From the NCBI GenBank assembly GCA_003024985.2, contig PXIH01S0004386.1: a stretch of DNA of 11,856 nucleotides. The stretch is one strand, 5' to 3'. A program made the position numbers and the translations under genes. The stretch comes from Euperipatoides rowelli (lineage: Eukaryota > Onychophora > Udeonychophora > Euonychophora > Peripatopsidae). This document shows positions 1 to 8,421 of this stretch, in pieces. Every line of letters starts with the position of its first letter. Position 1 is the stretch's first letter. The notes beneath the pieces were generated by a model. The model was given only the letters and a program-made list of their open reading frames with translations. It was not told where the DNA came from and ran no database searches.

Positions 1-1176
1 TATTTGAATTTTATAATTTTGATTTGAGAATTTAAAATGGCGATTCTGAATCGACTTTTGAGTGCAACTACTCAATTGAAAATGGCGATTGAGAACCGCC
101 ATTGGAATGGAAAGGGTTAATCCCTGGAAACTAGTTGCTAGGGCCTTGACCAACGCTAAGAGACCCGAATGCACAAAAGCGTAAGAATCCATTAAAGATT
201 TATAATTCCATCATACATCAGCTGCCTTAAATTGTCAAACCATACTAGCATATTCCAATTTTTATGAGCTATAAATAATAATTTAAAATAAGACAAATGA
301 AAAAAATTGTCAAACCATAATAACATATTCCAATTTTTATGAGCTATAAATAATAATTTAAAATAAGGCAAATGAAACAAATTTTATAGGAATATGTTCA
401 AACAATAACAAAAGGCGGCCATTCGGCGCTATATTGAATATACATTTCTATTGGAATTACTTCCTGCTTTAAAAATTCTGTCTAAAGGTTTAGTGTTTGT
501 GATTCTGCCCTCTATGTTAATTAAAAAAAAAAAGGATATATCAATATACCACATTTGTTTTGATCACGGACGGAGGGTATAATAGGAGGAGCACTAACAT
601 CATCATTGAACTTAACATGAGTATGTGTCTGGTTTGTGTGGAATATTTTAACATATTATAAAAAGGTTTGTGCCTAATGTTCGGAATGTTTATCCTCATT
701 GCTAACTAAATGTGATCAAGTCTGCAGTCTTTTTTGCAATCGTCTGGCAGATGTACAAATTTTTTTGTCCCATTCCTGATTTGTGAAATTAGTTACAAAA
801 ATTTCAATGGTAATTTTGTCGTATTGGCTATCTGTGTAATCAATATTTTTTCAAAATACATGAAGTATTAAACATTATCGTTAAACCAATATAATTTTTT
901 CTTTGGTTCATTTCTGCATTCTCCTTGCTCTTCAATATAACTTTACCTGTAGCCCAATGCTTTTGTTCATAATTAATAGACTTGTATCTCTGCTTATCAC
1001 AATTTAAACTAATAGGGGTGCTCCCCTTTATAATGATAACGACTTTTCTATCAATAATAAATGTAGGACATCATCAATCCCTATCCCATTTAACACAGTG
1101 GCCGTCATCTCCAATAAATTTGACAATATCAAACTTACCTCATATTATTCAACTCATTTTCAATTGTGTATAGCCT
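1..1176. other. Non-genic AT-rich flank left of the gypsy element
   Basis: No coding region or recognisable transposon protein is visible here on either strand; short open frames have low-complexity composition and no motif. The stretch holds a 75-bp tandem duplication (described separately), a direct repeat of about 11 bases (aaatggcgatt near 37 and 80) and a small inverted repeat at 81-103 with arms aatggcg/cgccatt. It ends at the target site of the Ty3/gypsy insertion. It could contain old non-coding repeat sequence that only a repeat library would reveal. Confidence 0.6.
231..380. repeat. Two-copy 75-bp tandem duplication
   Basis: Copy one starts at 231 and copy two at 306, both with attgtcaaaccata. 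The copies differ at only a few positions. The period is exactly 75 bases, a multiple of three, so a minus-strand open frame reads the same 25-residue block twice (with ...FIAHKNWNML... in each). I take the shared frame as a by-product of the period and not as evidence of a gene. The high identity suggests a fairly recent local duplication. Confidence 0.9.
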
Positions 1177-1180
1177 ATAA
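1177..1180. repeat. Left target-site duplication of the gypsy element (ATAA)
   Basis: The four bases just outside the left LTR are ATAA. The same four bases lie just outside the right LTR at 6024-6027. A 4-5 bp duplication is usual for Ty3/gypsy integration, so the match supports both called element ends. Four AT-rich bases could match by chance, but the boundaries were also fixed independently by the LTR ends and primer site. Confidence 0.7.
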
Positions 1181-1419
1181 TGTATTATTCAACTTACTAC
1201 TAGTGCCTAAATTATGCTTAATTCTAACTAGCAGGAGAATAATGACTCGGGTTCCATACATTTGAAAGAACATTTAATGAGAAAACTAAAACACATGCTA
1301 TTACAGTGCAGACGACTTATGTGATGTGGCGTCTAAGTAAAGCGATCTCAAGTGGTCAACTTGACAATTAATATAAAATACAGTATTAAATATTAATAGA
1401 GCTCTAGTGTGCATACACA
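1181..1419 (-). repeat. 3' LTR of the gypsy element
   Basis: This 239-bp block aligns with 5807-6023. On the plus strand it starts TG and ends CA, as LTRs do. Shared stretches include ttaattctaactagcag and gactcgggttccatacattt. It has about 22 more bases than the right copy, mostly in two places: near 1340-1375 and just inside the right edge (1403-1416), where the right LTR has a deletion. Confidence 0.9.
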
Positions 1420-1433
1420 TGCCCTTTTTTTTA
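1420..1433 (-). other. Polypurine tract of the gypsy element
   Basis: Directly inside the 3' LTR the plus strand reads tgcccttttttttaa, so the minus strand has a run of A followed by GGG immediately before the LTR start TGTG. A purine run at this place is the expected primer for plus-strand DNA synthesis. Its position confirms the LTR edge at 1419. Confidence 0.75.
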
Positions 1434-1505
1434 ACAAAATAAAGACAGAAAAGTATTAAACGCTAGAGTCCTACATCTGATAGTCTCTATAGTGTTCCAG
1501 CATTT

Positions 1506-2595
1506 TTACTTCTCTACCAGATTTAGTGGTTGGATTAGATATGTTGTTCTGCTTTTCTGAATTATGTCTGGTTCCAACTTTGGCTCCACTGCTTTAAGTA
1601 TACTTTCTCCAGCAGCTTCATTGATTTGTTCCACCAGCTTTTCCTTTTCCATCTCCTGCTGACTTCCTTTCTGCTTTATATGCCTTCTGTTCCTCCTGTA
1701 AACTCTCCATTTTCCTCTTGTACTTTGTAGGATCTTGGACTATTCTCTCTACTGTCACTACAACAGCTGGCCTCCAATCTTTAGATGTTATGTCGATAGT
1801 AAATTTATTCACCTGGTGTTAGATTTGGCAAGATTCTGTTATTTTCAGTTCTTGATTTATTTTCAATTGGTCTTGTACTTCTGATGTGTCATATTTAGGT
1901 TTAAGTGTCTGTTATAAGAAGTGTTGTCCCAGTTCTTCTTCCCATCATTAATTTTGCAGGAGATTCCATTATGTGGTGTTGAATTGTAATTAAGCTGTAC
2001 CAGAGGAGTCTCTCCCATTATTGTTTTCCTCAATCTGTTCTTTGCTGTTTGAACTGCTCTCTCCACCATCCCATTTGATTGTGCAAAATGCAGACTTGAT
2101 GTTAGGCGTTCTCTATCCCAGTTTTAAAAATTGCAGATATGCTATGGTGGCCCATTATCTGACATAATTAACTTAGGGATACCATGAATGGCACTAGTTG
2201 ATTTAATAAAGGATATTACCTGATCTGCTGTTTTGTTAACTTCTTGGATACCATATGTATAAATTTAGCAGTTACATAGTCTTTTGGTTTAATTCTAGAA
2301 AGTCTATGCCAATTTTGTGCCATGGTAGATCTTGAATTTGATGAGGCATCATTGGTTCTTTCCTACCAACTGAAGCTCTTGACAAATTTTACAATTGTTA
2401 ACAAATTTTTCAATATTATTGTTCATACCTGGCCAGTAAATTTCTTGCCTAGCCCTGTTTTTGCAAGCTACGATTCCTTTGTGTGTTTGATGTAATTTAT
2501 TTAAAATATCCAGTCTTTCATTTTCAGGAATTATTAATCGGTCACCTCTGAACACCAAACGTTCACTAACATGTATTTCATCCCTAAAGATCCAG
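1506..2595 (-). pseudogene. Ty3/gypsy integrase remnant (end of pol)
   Basis: This is the integrase that would insert the element's cDNA into the host genome. On the minus strand the zinc-binding domain is readable near 2349-2558: paired histidines in LHQTHKG, then RARQEIYWPGM and the cysteine pair in CKICQ. The catalytic core follows: the first Asp in WHKIGIDF (codon 2304-2302), the second in MSDNGP (2159-2157), and the Glu in NGMVERAV (2063-2061). The second Asp and Glu are about 32 codons apart, slightly short of the family's usual 35, consistent with small deletions. A basic C-terminal domain with YYRH, KDWRPA and RRNRRH follows, and the frame ends at a TAA near 1506. Several frameshifts and stops separate these motifs, so no full protein can be made. 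Confidence 0.9.
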
Positions 2596-2907
2596 TACTA
2601 CTACAATCGACTATCCACTGTTCCAATATATTATGGCCATCCTTCACAGCAATACTGAGCTAATTTCTTCATCACAGGATCCTGAGTTGTAGCTGTTATG
2701 AATCCTTGCAATCTTGCCTCTGAAACTGTGATTAAAAGATGGACTGATGCAGATTCTTCAAGATATTGAGTTTCATGAGTTTCCTGTAGCGAGTCTCTAG
2801 ATAATGTATCAGATACATATTGCATTTTTCCAGGCACATAAGATATGGAATTATATATCTGTAGTCTCACAATCATTCGCTGTAATCTAGGTGATAGTTT
2901 TTCTAAT

Positions 2908-3550
2908 GGTCAAATGTAACAGATTTTTTTTTTTTATTTATTGATTTTCAAAGATAATTACTATAAAAAAAATTCCACTGGAAAAAAATAATTTAAAATG
3001 CGTAAAAAAAGTTATTTAAAGATAAAATTAAGACTATTGCTATCCTGTCAGATTACAGATTGAAGATTTCACATTTTTTTGTGTCAGATTAATTTGATGA
3101 TGAAACAGTCCCTACAGCTGTTTTCTTTGTAATGATTTAACATGTAAATAGAGGTTTGTTCAAATTGTATTAAAGATCATTTTGATTTAAAAAAACAAAT
3201 TAGATCATAATAGCATAAAGGATGAATTTGATTGATTTTTTTACAAGTATTTAAACACTTAATTCTTATGATAACCAGCTTTATGCTGACAAATATAGCA
3301 AATATTCTATAGTTAAGTATAGCAAGCTGTAGGCTATTCATTTATAGCCTATGATGTCACAAAATATCTCCCCTGGTGTGTACAGTGGACAANGTTGTTT
3401 TAAGGGAGAGGAGCTAAAGACAATTATTTTAAAAATTGAATTGTAAATATTTTTTTTTATAATTTTTATTTTTCTGGTGGAAATTTTTTTTAGTAAAAAT
3501 CTTTGAAAATCAATAATAAAAAAAAAATTAAAAATCCATTACATTTGACC
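2908..3550. mobile_element. Non-autonomous DNA element with ~85-bp terminal inverted repeats (MITE-like)
   Basis: The left end starts ggtcaaatgtaa and the right end is ttacatttgacc, its reverse complement. The match continues inward with small differences through attgattttcaaagat and the ttccac(t/c)(g/a)g region, giving repeats of at least about 85 bp. The 643-bp element interrupts RNase H coding sequence of the gypsy element and encodes nothing recognisable, as expected of a miniature inverted-repeat transposable element. I cannot find a convincing target-site duplication: flanks are ttctaat on the left and tttaacc on the right. That leaves the superfamily open. The one ambiguous base of the window (n at 3393) lies inside it. 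Confidence 0.85.
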
Positions 3551-3665
3551 TTTAACCCATATGTAATAATGAAATTTTTCACATCCAAAAATAATTGCTA
3601 ATAACTTTCTCGATTTGAGAATAATTTCTCTGTGAAGCTATAAATGTGGCAGATGCATAAGCTAC

Positions 3666-3715
3666 AAGATGGCATGGGGGCAGCAAATCAGCCCCCCCCC
3701 CCTCCATGCCATCTT
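3666..3715. repeat. Hairpin-forming quasi-palindrome with an 11-C run
   Basis: The left arm aagatggcatggggg (3666-3680) is repeated inverted at the right as ccatgccatctt (3704-3715), with a run of eleven C at 3692-3702 pairing against the G run. It lies inside the RNase H coding region just after the first catalytic Asp. Both arms cannot be ancestral coding sequence, so one arm is probably an inverted copy of the other. Confidence 0.85.
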
Positions 3716-3844
3716 TACTGGCATCAGCTGTTAGTCATAGATTGCTTTTGATCAAAATGCACAAGCTTTGGTTGTTGTATCACTAAATTTTTTGTTTTAA
3801 AGTCTCATCCCATAACCATGCTGTACCTTTTAGTTGTCTCAAGC

Positions 3845-4640
3845 AGTTTTAGATGATAATCTTGGGATGAATCGAATCAAATATCCCACCATGCCAAGAA
3901 ATCTCTTTAAGCTCGACTTGTCAGTTGGAGAGTGCAATTGCTTTATGGCTTTAGTTCTTTCATTGGTGATTTGAGATCTATAAGCTTCCAAATTTGTACT
4001 TGAGCTAGTTGCATTTTATTTTTATCAAATTTTAGTTTAATTTCTCTAGCCCTTTTTAAAATCTGCTCCACTCTCTCATTGTTCATGATCATTCTTTCCA
4101 TAAACTATCATGTCATCAAAATAACATACAATACCTTCAAGGCCTTTTAATGCTTTGTTCATAATATTTTTTGGAATACTTCTGGTGCGCTTCCGAGTCC
4201 ATATGGCAATCTCAAGAATCGATAGCGACCTTGGGGTGTAAGAAAAGACATAAATCAGCACTTGCATTGTTTAATTTAATTTGATGAAATGCTGATGCTA
4301 TGTCCAATACAGAAAAATTGTTGACAGTTTAATTCTAGATAACAGGTAGTCTCGTGTAGGTATTTGAATGTCTCTTTATGGTTACATTCATTCATCTTGG
4401 ATCTAAACAAATACGTAGGCTTCCTCCTTTCTTGGTTTTGATTAGCATAGGATGAACCCTTTATGTTGGCCTTTCCACTTTCTCAATTATATTTTTCTGT
4501 TCCAAGTTATTTAATTCAATTTTAACTTTATCCTGTAATGTATACAGGATTCTCCTAGCTGGACTAACATGTGGTTCAACATTAGGATTAATTGGTATGT
4601 GATGTTCACCTGGCAATTCTAAACCTTTGAAGACATCAGC
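3845..4640 (-). pseudogene. Ty3/gypsy reverse transcriptase remnant
   Basis: This domain would copy the element's RNA into DNA. In minus-strand order it opens with LPGEHHIPINPNVEPH and ARRI, then IELNNLEQKNIIEKVERPT (ending near 4464), which match the conserved start of Ty3/gypsy reverse transcriptase. The stretch 4270-4460 is heavily frameshifted. The fingers-palm motif RFLRLPYGL is recoverable across a frameshift near 4190-4230, followed by the catalytic YFDDMIVYG (Tyr-Phe-Asp-Asp codons 4123-4112). The thumb is readable at about 3852-3911 as FLGMVGYLIRFIPRLSS. The active-site aspartates survive, but stops and frame changes between the blocks make the gene inactive. Confidence 0.93.
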
Positions 4641-4699
4641 ATATTTATTTCCGAGACTAAATACTTCATTTGTTTGAAATGCCTGAACCCTTTTAATTA

Positions 4700-5099
4700 A
4701 TCCCAATTTTTCACAAGCATCTCTACCCAAAATACCTCTATTGTCAGTTTCCATAGCAGCAAAGTCCAAATTCTCATTTGATTAGTTTTACTATGACATA
4801 TTAAATGACATTTTCCAAGGACAGTTAACATATGATTAGAATAAGTTTAAATTCCTATTTCTACTTTAGCAACTTTAAGGCATATTTTTCAATCGATTAT
4901 ACAGTCTTAACAGGCAAAATATTTACATCAGACCCAGTATCCAGTTTGAATAAACAAATATCAGTATCAACTTTTATTTCTTCAACCCAGTCATTATCCT
5001 TTTTATTAATAACCAATTCATCTATTAGTAGGCTATTCATATCATTAACATAAGATTCAATAGTTCTTACCTGTTTCTGATGTTTTGCATCCTTAGTCT
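4700..5099 (-). pseudogene. Ty3/gypsy aspartic protease remnant
   Basis: The protease that matures the Gag-Pol polyprotein is seen on the minus strand in the same open frame as the gag zinc knuckle, which suggests gag and protease were read in one frame here. The active site is FKLDTGSDVNILP, with the catalytic Asp at codon 4941-4939. After a frame change the domain closes with GILGRDACEKLGLIKR (about 4737-4690), the usual flap-distal ILG motif. The catalytic triad DTG is intact, so the damage is by frameshift and not by loss of the active site. Confidence 0.9.
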
Positions 5100-5758
5100 T
5101 TTGTTTGCAGACAGCAACAAAATGATTCAATTTATTACATTTTTGGCAATGCTTACCATAAGTTAGGTACATTATGTTGACGTTCACACCATTGACATTT
5201 TTTAATTATTCCATCGTCTCGCTTATGAATTGCATGCATTTCCTATGTAGGCTTTCATATTCCATTGAAGTTTAGTGATTTCATCTGATCGACATATTTC
5301 AATTGCGTGAGCTGTTACATCTCCCTGATGTAGCAACCTTTCTTTCAAATTACGATCAGTAACTCCGCAAATTTAGTCTATCACGAACAATTGATTCTGT
5401 TAAATCTCCATATTCACAATCCCTTACCTTCAGTGTTAGTTGAGATAAATATTGATTGTTTCTTTGACACTTTGCTTCACGCTTATATACAACATTTTTT
5501 TATGGCTGATAATGTCTAGTAATGGCGATCAAAATAGCAGACACCTTTGCTTTATCGGGTAAATCGATGTTTAAATTTTCAACTAATTCTTGTCCGTAAT
5601 CACCCATGATGTGTAATAAAGTATTTTTGTGCACTTCTTCAGATTTCTAATTTAATTCAGCAGCTTTATAGTATATACTGAACTTTTACCCAACGTTCCC
5701 ACGCTTCCGTTGGATCGCGTGTAGGTTTGAACGCATCAGGTTGCTTAAAAGTTGCCAT
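5100..5758 (-). pseudogene. Ty3/gypsy gag remnant with CCHC zinc knuckle
   Basis: Gag forms the particle that packages element RNA. I place the start at the ATG at 5758-5756, about 30 bases downstream of the primer site; it opens MATFKQPDAF and continues with EAWERW, like Mag / K02A2.6-type gags. The middle is broken by several stops and shifts (roughly 5200-5680). A first knuckle, CQWCERQH, has lost its last cysteine. A second complete one, CX2CX4HX4C (CQKCNKLNHFVAVC, codons 5148-5107), binds nucleic acid in this family. It runs in frame into the protease. Confidence 0.85.
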
Positions 5759-5788
5759 ATTCTTATCGATAATACTGAATCAAAAAAT

Positions 5789-5806
5789 ATCCCACTCCTG
5801 ACGCCA
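5789..5806 (-). other. Primer-binding site, tRNA-Leu type
   Basis: The plus strand reads atcccactcctgacgcca directly next to the right LTR, so the minus strand starts TGG as a primer site should. From knowledge of tRNA sequences, animal tRNA-Leu(CAG) ends in ATCCCACTCCTGACA plus CCA; the match is complete except for one base next to the CCA. The site abuts the LTR with no spacer and fixes both the strand and the 5' LTR. Confidence 0.85.
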
Positions 5807-6023
5807 TTTATTATTCAGCTTACTACTAGTGTCTAAATTATGCTTAATTCTAACTAGCAGGGAATTAATGACTCGGGTTCCATACATTTGAAAGATAACT
5901 TTTAATGAGAAAACTATAACACATGCTATTAGAGCGCAGACGACTTACTGTGTGATGTGGTATCTAAGTAAAAAGACCTTAATTGATAACATAAAATACA
6001 GTATTAAATATTAATATACCACA
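5807..6023 (-). repeat. 5' LTR of the gypsy element
   Basis: This 217-bp block aligns with 1181-1419, including ttacta ctagtg and the shared gactcgggttccatacatt. The inner edge has TT where the other LTR has TG, a point change. At the outer edge it keeps the terminal CACA but lacks about 15 bases present in the left copy. It would have carried the element's promoter; I cannot pick a TATA box confidently. Confidence 0.9.
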
Positions 6024-6027
6024 ATAA
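6024..6027. repeat. Right target-site duplication of the gypsy element (ATAA)
   Basis: These four bases directly follow the terminal CA of the right LTR and match 1177-1180. Confidence 0.7.
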
Positions 6028-6730
6028 ACAGTTTTTCAAGGCTTATCGTGCGTCATCATTTTCTTGAGTCAGCAAGCGCCAACCAATGTATTCTCATATT
6101 TATTTTCGCTGTTAGCCTGTTACTCCCCATTAATATGAGGGCACAACCCTACCACATACAAATGTTAAATTTTCTTCTACCATTTTTCTAGTTTTTTTTT
6201 TCATTAATAAAATCAATACCAATAAACCTGGAATTCCTCAGGAAATAAACACTTTTTACACTTTGTTACCCAACAATATTGACTATCTCCAATATTTCAT
6301 CTAATTCCAAGAATACATCATTTTGTTCATTATATTTCACAAAAATATACCTCATCTTGCTGTATTTATTATTTTGTATATCCCATAATTTCAGTTTTAT
6401 AAATCTTAGTAATTTTTCTGCATATTCTTGAGGGTTTGCTAGTATTTTCTCTAAGTTCCTGAAATTACTTAGCATATCTAAATGCCACTTTGAGTGGCAT
6501 CTCTTGATCATTCTGAAAATTTAGAGAGTCATTTTTGCTCTTGCTCCTAAAACCTCATTTTATTTGCATATGTAGGACCTATATTATATCTATTACAAAC
6601 TAGTAGTATCTGCATTGCCCTGTTCTGTATATCTGGATATTTTGATTTTCATCATAAAAGAACATACAGTACAATGAGCTATTCTCATTCGTTCACGCGC
6701 ATACCAACATATCTCAACTCTTTCTGCATA
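6028..6730. other. Unassigned spacer between the two LTR elements
   Basis: No recognisable coding or repeat sequence is visible. One minus-strand open frame of 81 codons (6266-6511) has no motif, no close neighbour and AT-driven composition, so I do not call it a gene. An 8-bp perfect inverted repeat with a 3-base loop lies at 6482-6500 (atgccact/agtggcat). This is probably the host sequence into which both elements inserted. Confidence 0.5.
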
Positions 6731-6735
6731 ATTAT
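6731..6735. repeat. Left target-site duplication of the copia-like element (ATTAT)
   Basis: These five bases lie directly outside the left LTR and are repeated exactly at 10554-10558 outside the right LTR. Five bases is the usual duplication for Ty1/copia integration. Confidence 0.85.
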
Positions 6736-6996
6736 TGTTGGTTTTTGGGCGATTGAATTTGGAAATTTAATATAAACTCAGATGATAGGCTACACTGTCC
6801 AATAATTATGTTGACAATTGAATTGACACATAAACAGGTCAAACAATTTCATTCAGTTAGTTTAAAATTCAATATTAAAAAGTTCGTTTCAGCCGTTCAA
6901 TTGCACTAAATTATATTTACTTAAATTTCCACTTTAATAGTAACACTATATTACAACTTGTAAGATACAGTAATCCACTTTTAATAACTTTCCACG

Positions 6997-7004
6997 ATAC
7001 ACTT
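6997..7004. repeat. Left target-site duplication of the LINE (ATACACTT)
   Basis: These eight bases occur again at 8118-8125 on the far side of the LINE, and once only in the uninterrupted right LTR (cgatacacttctcat near 10267). The outermost base may be part of the LINE tail, so the duplication is 7 or 8 bases. Confidence 0.85.
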
Positions 7005-8117
7005 GTTTTAACATAAAATGTCCCTTATAAAACCCAGTGGACAACAAACAAACAGTAAAGATGGGTCTGCCACAAGGTAGTGTATTGGCAGCTACTCTCT
7101 TTAACATATATCTTTTAGATATAGCATCCTCGTTTAGGGAGACTGCCTTGCTCTAAGCGGATATTAAATTGATAAAGAATGTAAAATGTGAATAAGATAA
7201 ATATGAACTTCAATCAATACTAAATGACTTATTAAATAAATGTAATAATGATAATTTAATCATCAATATTAATAAGACCAAGATTATGCACTACGGAAAA
7301 TTAAACAGCTTAACTACTATATTGGTAGTAATAAAATAGAAAAAACAGATTTTATAAAAGACTTGGGGATCACTTATGATAACAAGCTTACTTTTAAAAG
7401 ACATATACTGTAAATGAGATAAATATAAAAATAAAGAAAATGCTTGGTTTCGTGAAGCAAAACTTAAAAAATATAAATATAAGATCTTTTGAAACCATTT
7501 ATAACCAGTACTTGAGACCAACTTTTGAATATGGTGCTCAGGTGGTGGTCTATAAAGATTATAAAACTTTTGCACCCCTCGATAAAACTTAGACAAATCA
7601 CTAAGAGAATCAAGGGTCTTAATAGATTAACATATGAAAATAGACTAAGAAAACTAAATAGGCTACACTTAACCCAAGTTTAGCTATGCTAAAATGTGAT
7701 CTTATATTTGTATATAAGGAAGTTGTCACAAAAAACAACAGAAATAATTATTATCAGTTGTCAAACAGGGCTTAAATCACATAACAGCCTACTACATAAA
7801 AATACCATATTGTAAAAAGAGTTTTTTCATCAGATCGATTTTCAATAGAAATATTAATATCTGGAACAAATTATCAAGATATTTTTGATGTGGACTTTGA
7901 GATTTAAAATGGACCTTGACACTCAATTGAGTACAATGGACCTGTACTATATCATGTTGTATAGCTATCAAGGGAGATTTTGTTGTGTCTGAAATGTTTT
8001 ATTTATGTAGAATCTTTCCAGATGTTTTTGTATACCTTTTATTGTATGTTTTTTTCCTTGATTTTTTATTGTACAACTGTATAGGCTAATGCCTAACTTT
8101 GATAAATAATCATAATA
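7005..8117 (+). mobile_element. 5'-truncated jockey/CR1-like LINE
   Basis: This plus-strand insert interrupts the copia-like LTR and is flanked by an 8-bp duplication. It begins inside the reverse transcriptase domain and ends with an A/T-rich tail built on ataat repeats (gataaataatcataataat), typical of LINE 3' ends. There is no LTR and no terminal inverted repeat. 5' truncation to about 1.1 kb, variable target duplication and a simple-repeat tail all fit target-primed reverse transcription. The jockey/CR1 grouping rests on the reverse transcriptase C-terminal motifs and is tentative. Confidence 0.9.
7040..7700 (+). pseudogene. LINE reverse transcriptase, C-terminal part, broken
   Basis: The visible part starts with GLPQGSVLAATLFNIYL (from about 7064), the conserved PQGS motif of non-LTR reverse transcriptases. 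The next block, where F/YADD is expected, is reduced to ADI after an in-frame stop at 7154-7156, so the catalytic aspartate pair is lost. A block with NDLLNKC and INKTKIMHYG follows in the same frame. A frameshift leads to KDLGITYDNKLTFKRHI, then KKMLGFVKQNLKNI and YLRPTFEYG, the thumb-like region common to jockey and CR1 elements, and finally KRIKGLNRLTYENRLRKL. The remaining downstream sequence is 3' untranslated region. Several stops make it non-functional. Confidence 0.88.
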
Positions 8118-8125
8118 ATACACTT
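8118..8125. repeat. Right target-site duplication of the LINE (ATACACTT)
   Basis: This copy matches 6997-7004; copia-like LTR sequence resumes directly after it with ctcatttaactctc, as in the right LTR. Confidence 0.85.
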
Positions 8126-8415
8126 CTCATTTAACTCTCACTCTTACTTGAGACAATTTCCCAAATAAAAATAGAGCCCTCAATCGACTCCCACTGAAAA
8201 CTCATCACACAACATTGATGACACTGATTTAATGTTGAAAGCACTCATAATATTAGACTAATATATTTCAAAATCAAATAATGAATAACATATAAATTAG
8301 TATGAAAGATACATAAAAAAAATAGACAAAACAAATTCTAAATAACCAGATATTATATGTATTCAAAAACACCTTTTTATACTGATCAGTTGTGGTGTAT
8401 GTTCTAATTCCAACA

Positions 8416-8421
8416 CTCCTC
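8416..8421 (-). other. Short polypurine tract of the copia-like element
   Basis: The minus strand reads tatGAGGAG directly before the 3' LTR start TGTTGG. The purine run is short, but the position next to the LTR is right. Confidence 0.5.

Larger units (their letters stand above)
2795..3770 (-). pseudogene. Ty3/gypsy RNase H remnant, split by an insertion
   Basis: RNase H removes the RNA strand during reverse transcription. On the minus strand the domain begins with LTADASKDG, whose Asp (codon 3725-3723) is the first catalytic residue. VAYASATF and the Glu of SQIEK (3611-3609) follow; a 2-base loss just after this shifts the frame into KLLAIIFGCEKFHYYI. The sequence then runs into the inverted-repeat element at 2908-3550. 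Beyond it, at 2795-2907, come PLEKLSPRLQRM and YVPGKMQYVSDTLSR, the typical end of the domain. The segment that normally carries TDHKPL, with another catalytic Asp, is not recognisable on either side, so about 20 codons seem lost at the insertion. A quasi-palindrome at 3666-3715 has also altered the early part. Confidence 0.9.
1181..6023 (-). mobile_element. Ty3/gypsy LTR retrotransposon, degraded, minus strand
   Basis: The element is bounded by two related LTRs (1181-1419 and 5807-6023), flanked by ATAA on both sides, with a tRNA-Leu-type primer site at 5789-5806 and a polypurine tract next to the left LTR. Read on the minus strand, the order is gag with a CCHC knuckle, aspartic protease, reverse transcriptase, RNase H, integrase, then LTR, which is diagnostic of Ty3/gypsy. 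No env frame lies between integrase and the polypurine tract. The gag start, the two-part zinc-knuckle region and the RNase H motif PRLQRM resemble the Mag / K02A2.6-like lineage; that subgroup call is inference. Many stops and frameshifts, plus a nested inverted-repeat element at 2908-3550, make it inactive. Confidence 0.93.
6736..8415 (-). repeat. 3' LTR of the copia-like element, split by a LINE
   Basis: The two parts 6736-7004 and 8126-8415 align in order with 9999-10553. Removing the LINE and one copy of its target duplication leaves about 559 bp. In the first 269 bp I count by eye about twenty substitutions and two small gaps against the right LTR, so the insertion is not recent. The plus strand starts TGTTGG and ends CCAACA, a short terminal inverted repeat. 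A TATA-like TATAAAAAGG (minus strand) is kept at 8372-8381. Confidence 0.92.

Noticed and set aside
192-380. Minus-strand open frame of 62 codons with a repeated 25-residue block
   Set aside because: The repeat comes from the 75-bp tandem duplication; composition is AT-driven and there is no recognisable domain.
982-1173. Plus-strand open frame of 63 codons with hydrophobic stretches
   Set aside because: No motif, no context, and T-rich DNA produces such hydrophobic frames by chance.
1420-1506. Possible env or additional gene between integrase and the 3' LTR of the gypsy element
   Set aside because: Fewer than 90 bases lie between the pol stop and the LTR, so there is no room for an envelope gene.
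4832-5053. Plus-strand open frame of 73 codons, serine-rich
   Set aside because: It lies antisense to the gypsy gag knuckle and protease, which have clear family motifs on the minus strand.
6266-6511. Minus-strand open frame of 81 codons between the two LTR elements
   Set aside because: It looks less biased than the others but matches no family I know, has no neighbour suggesting a role, and is short enough to occur by chance. Transcript evidence or conservation in a related species would change this.
7291-7596. Minus-strand open frame of 101 codons
   Set aside because: It is antisense to the LINE reverse transcriptase, whose plus-strand motifs are clear.
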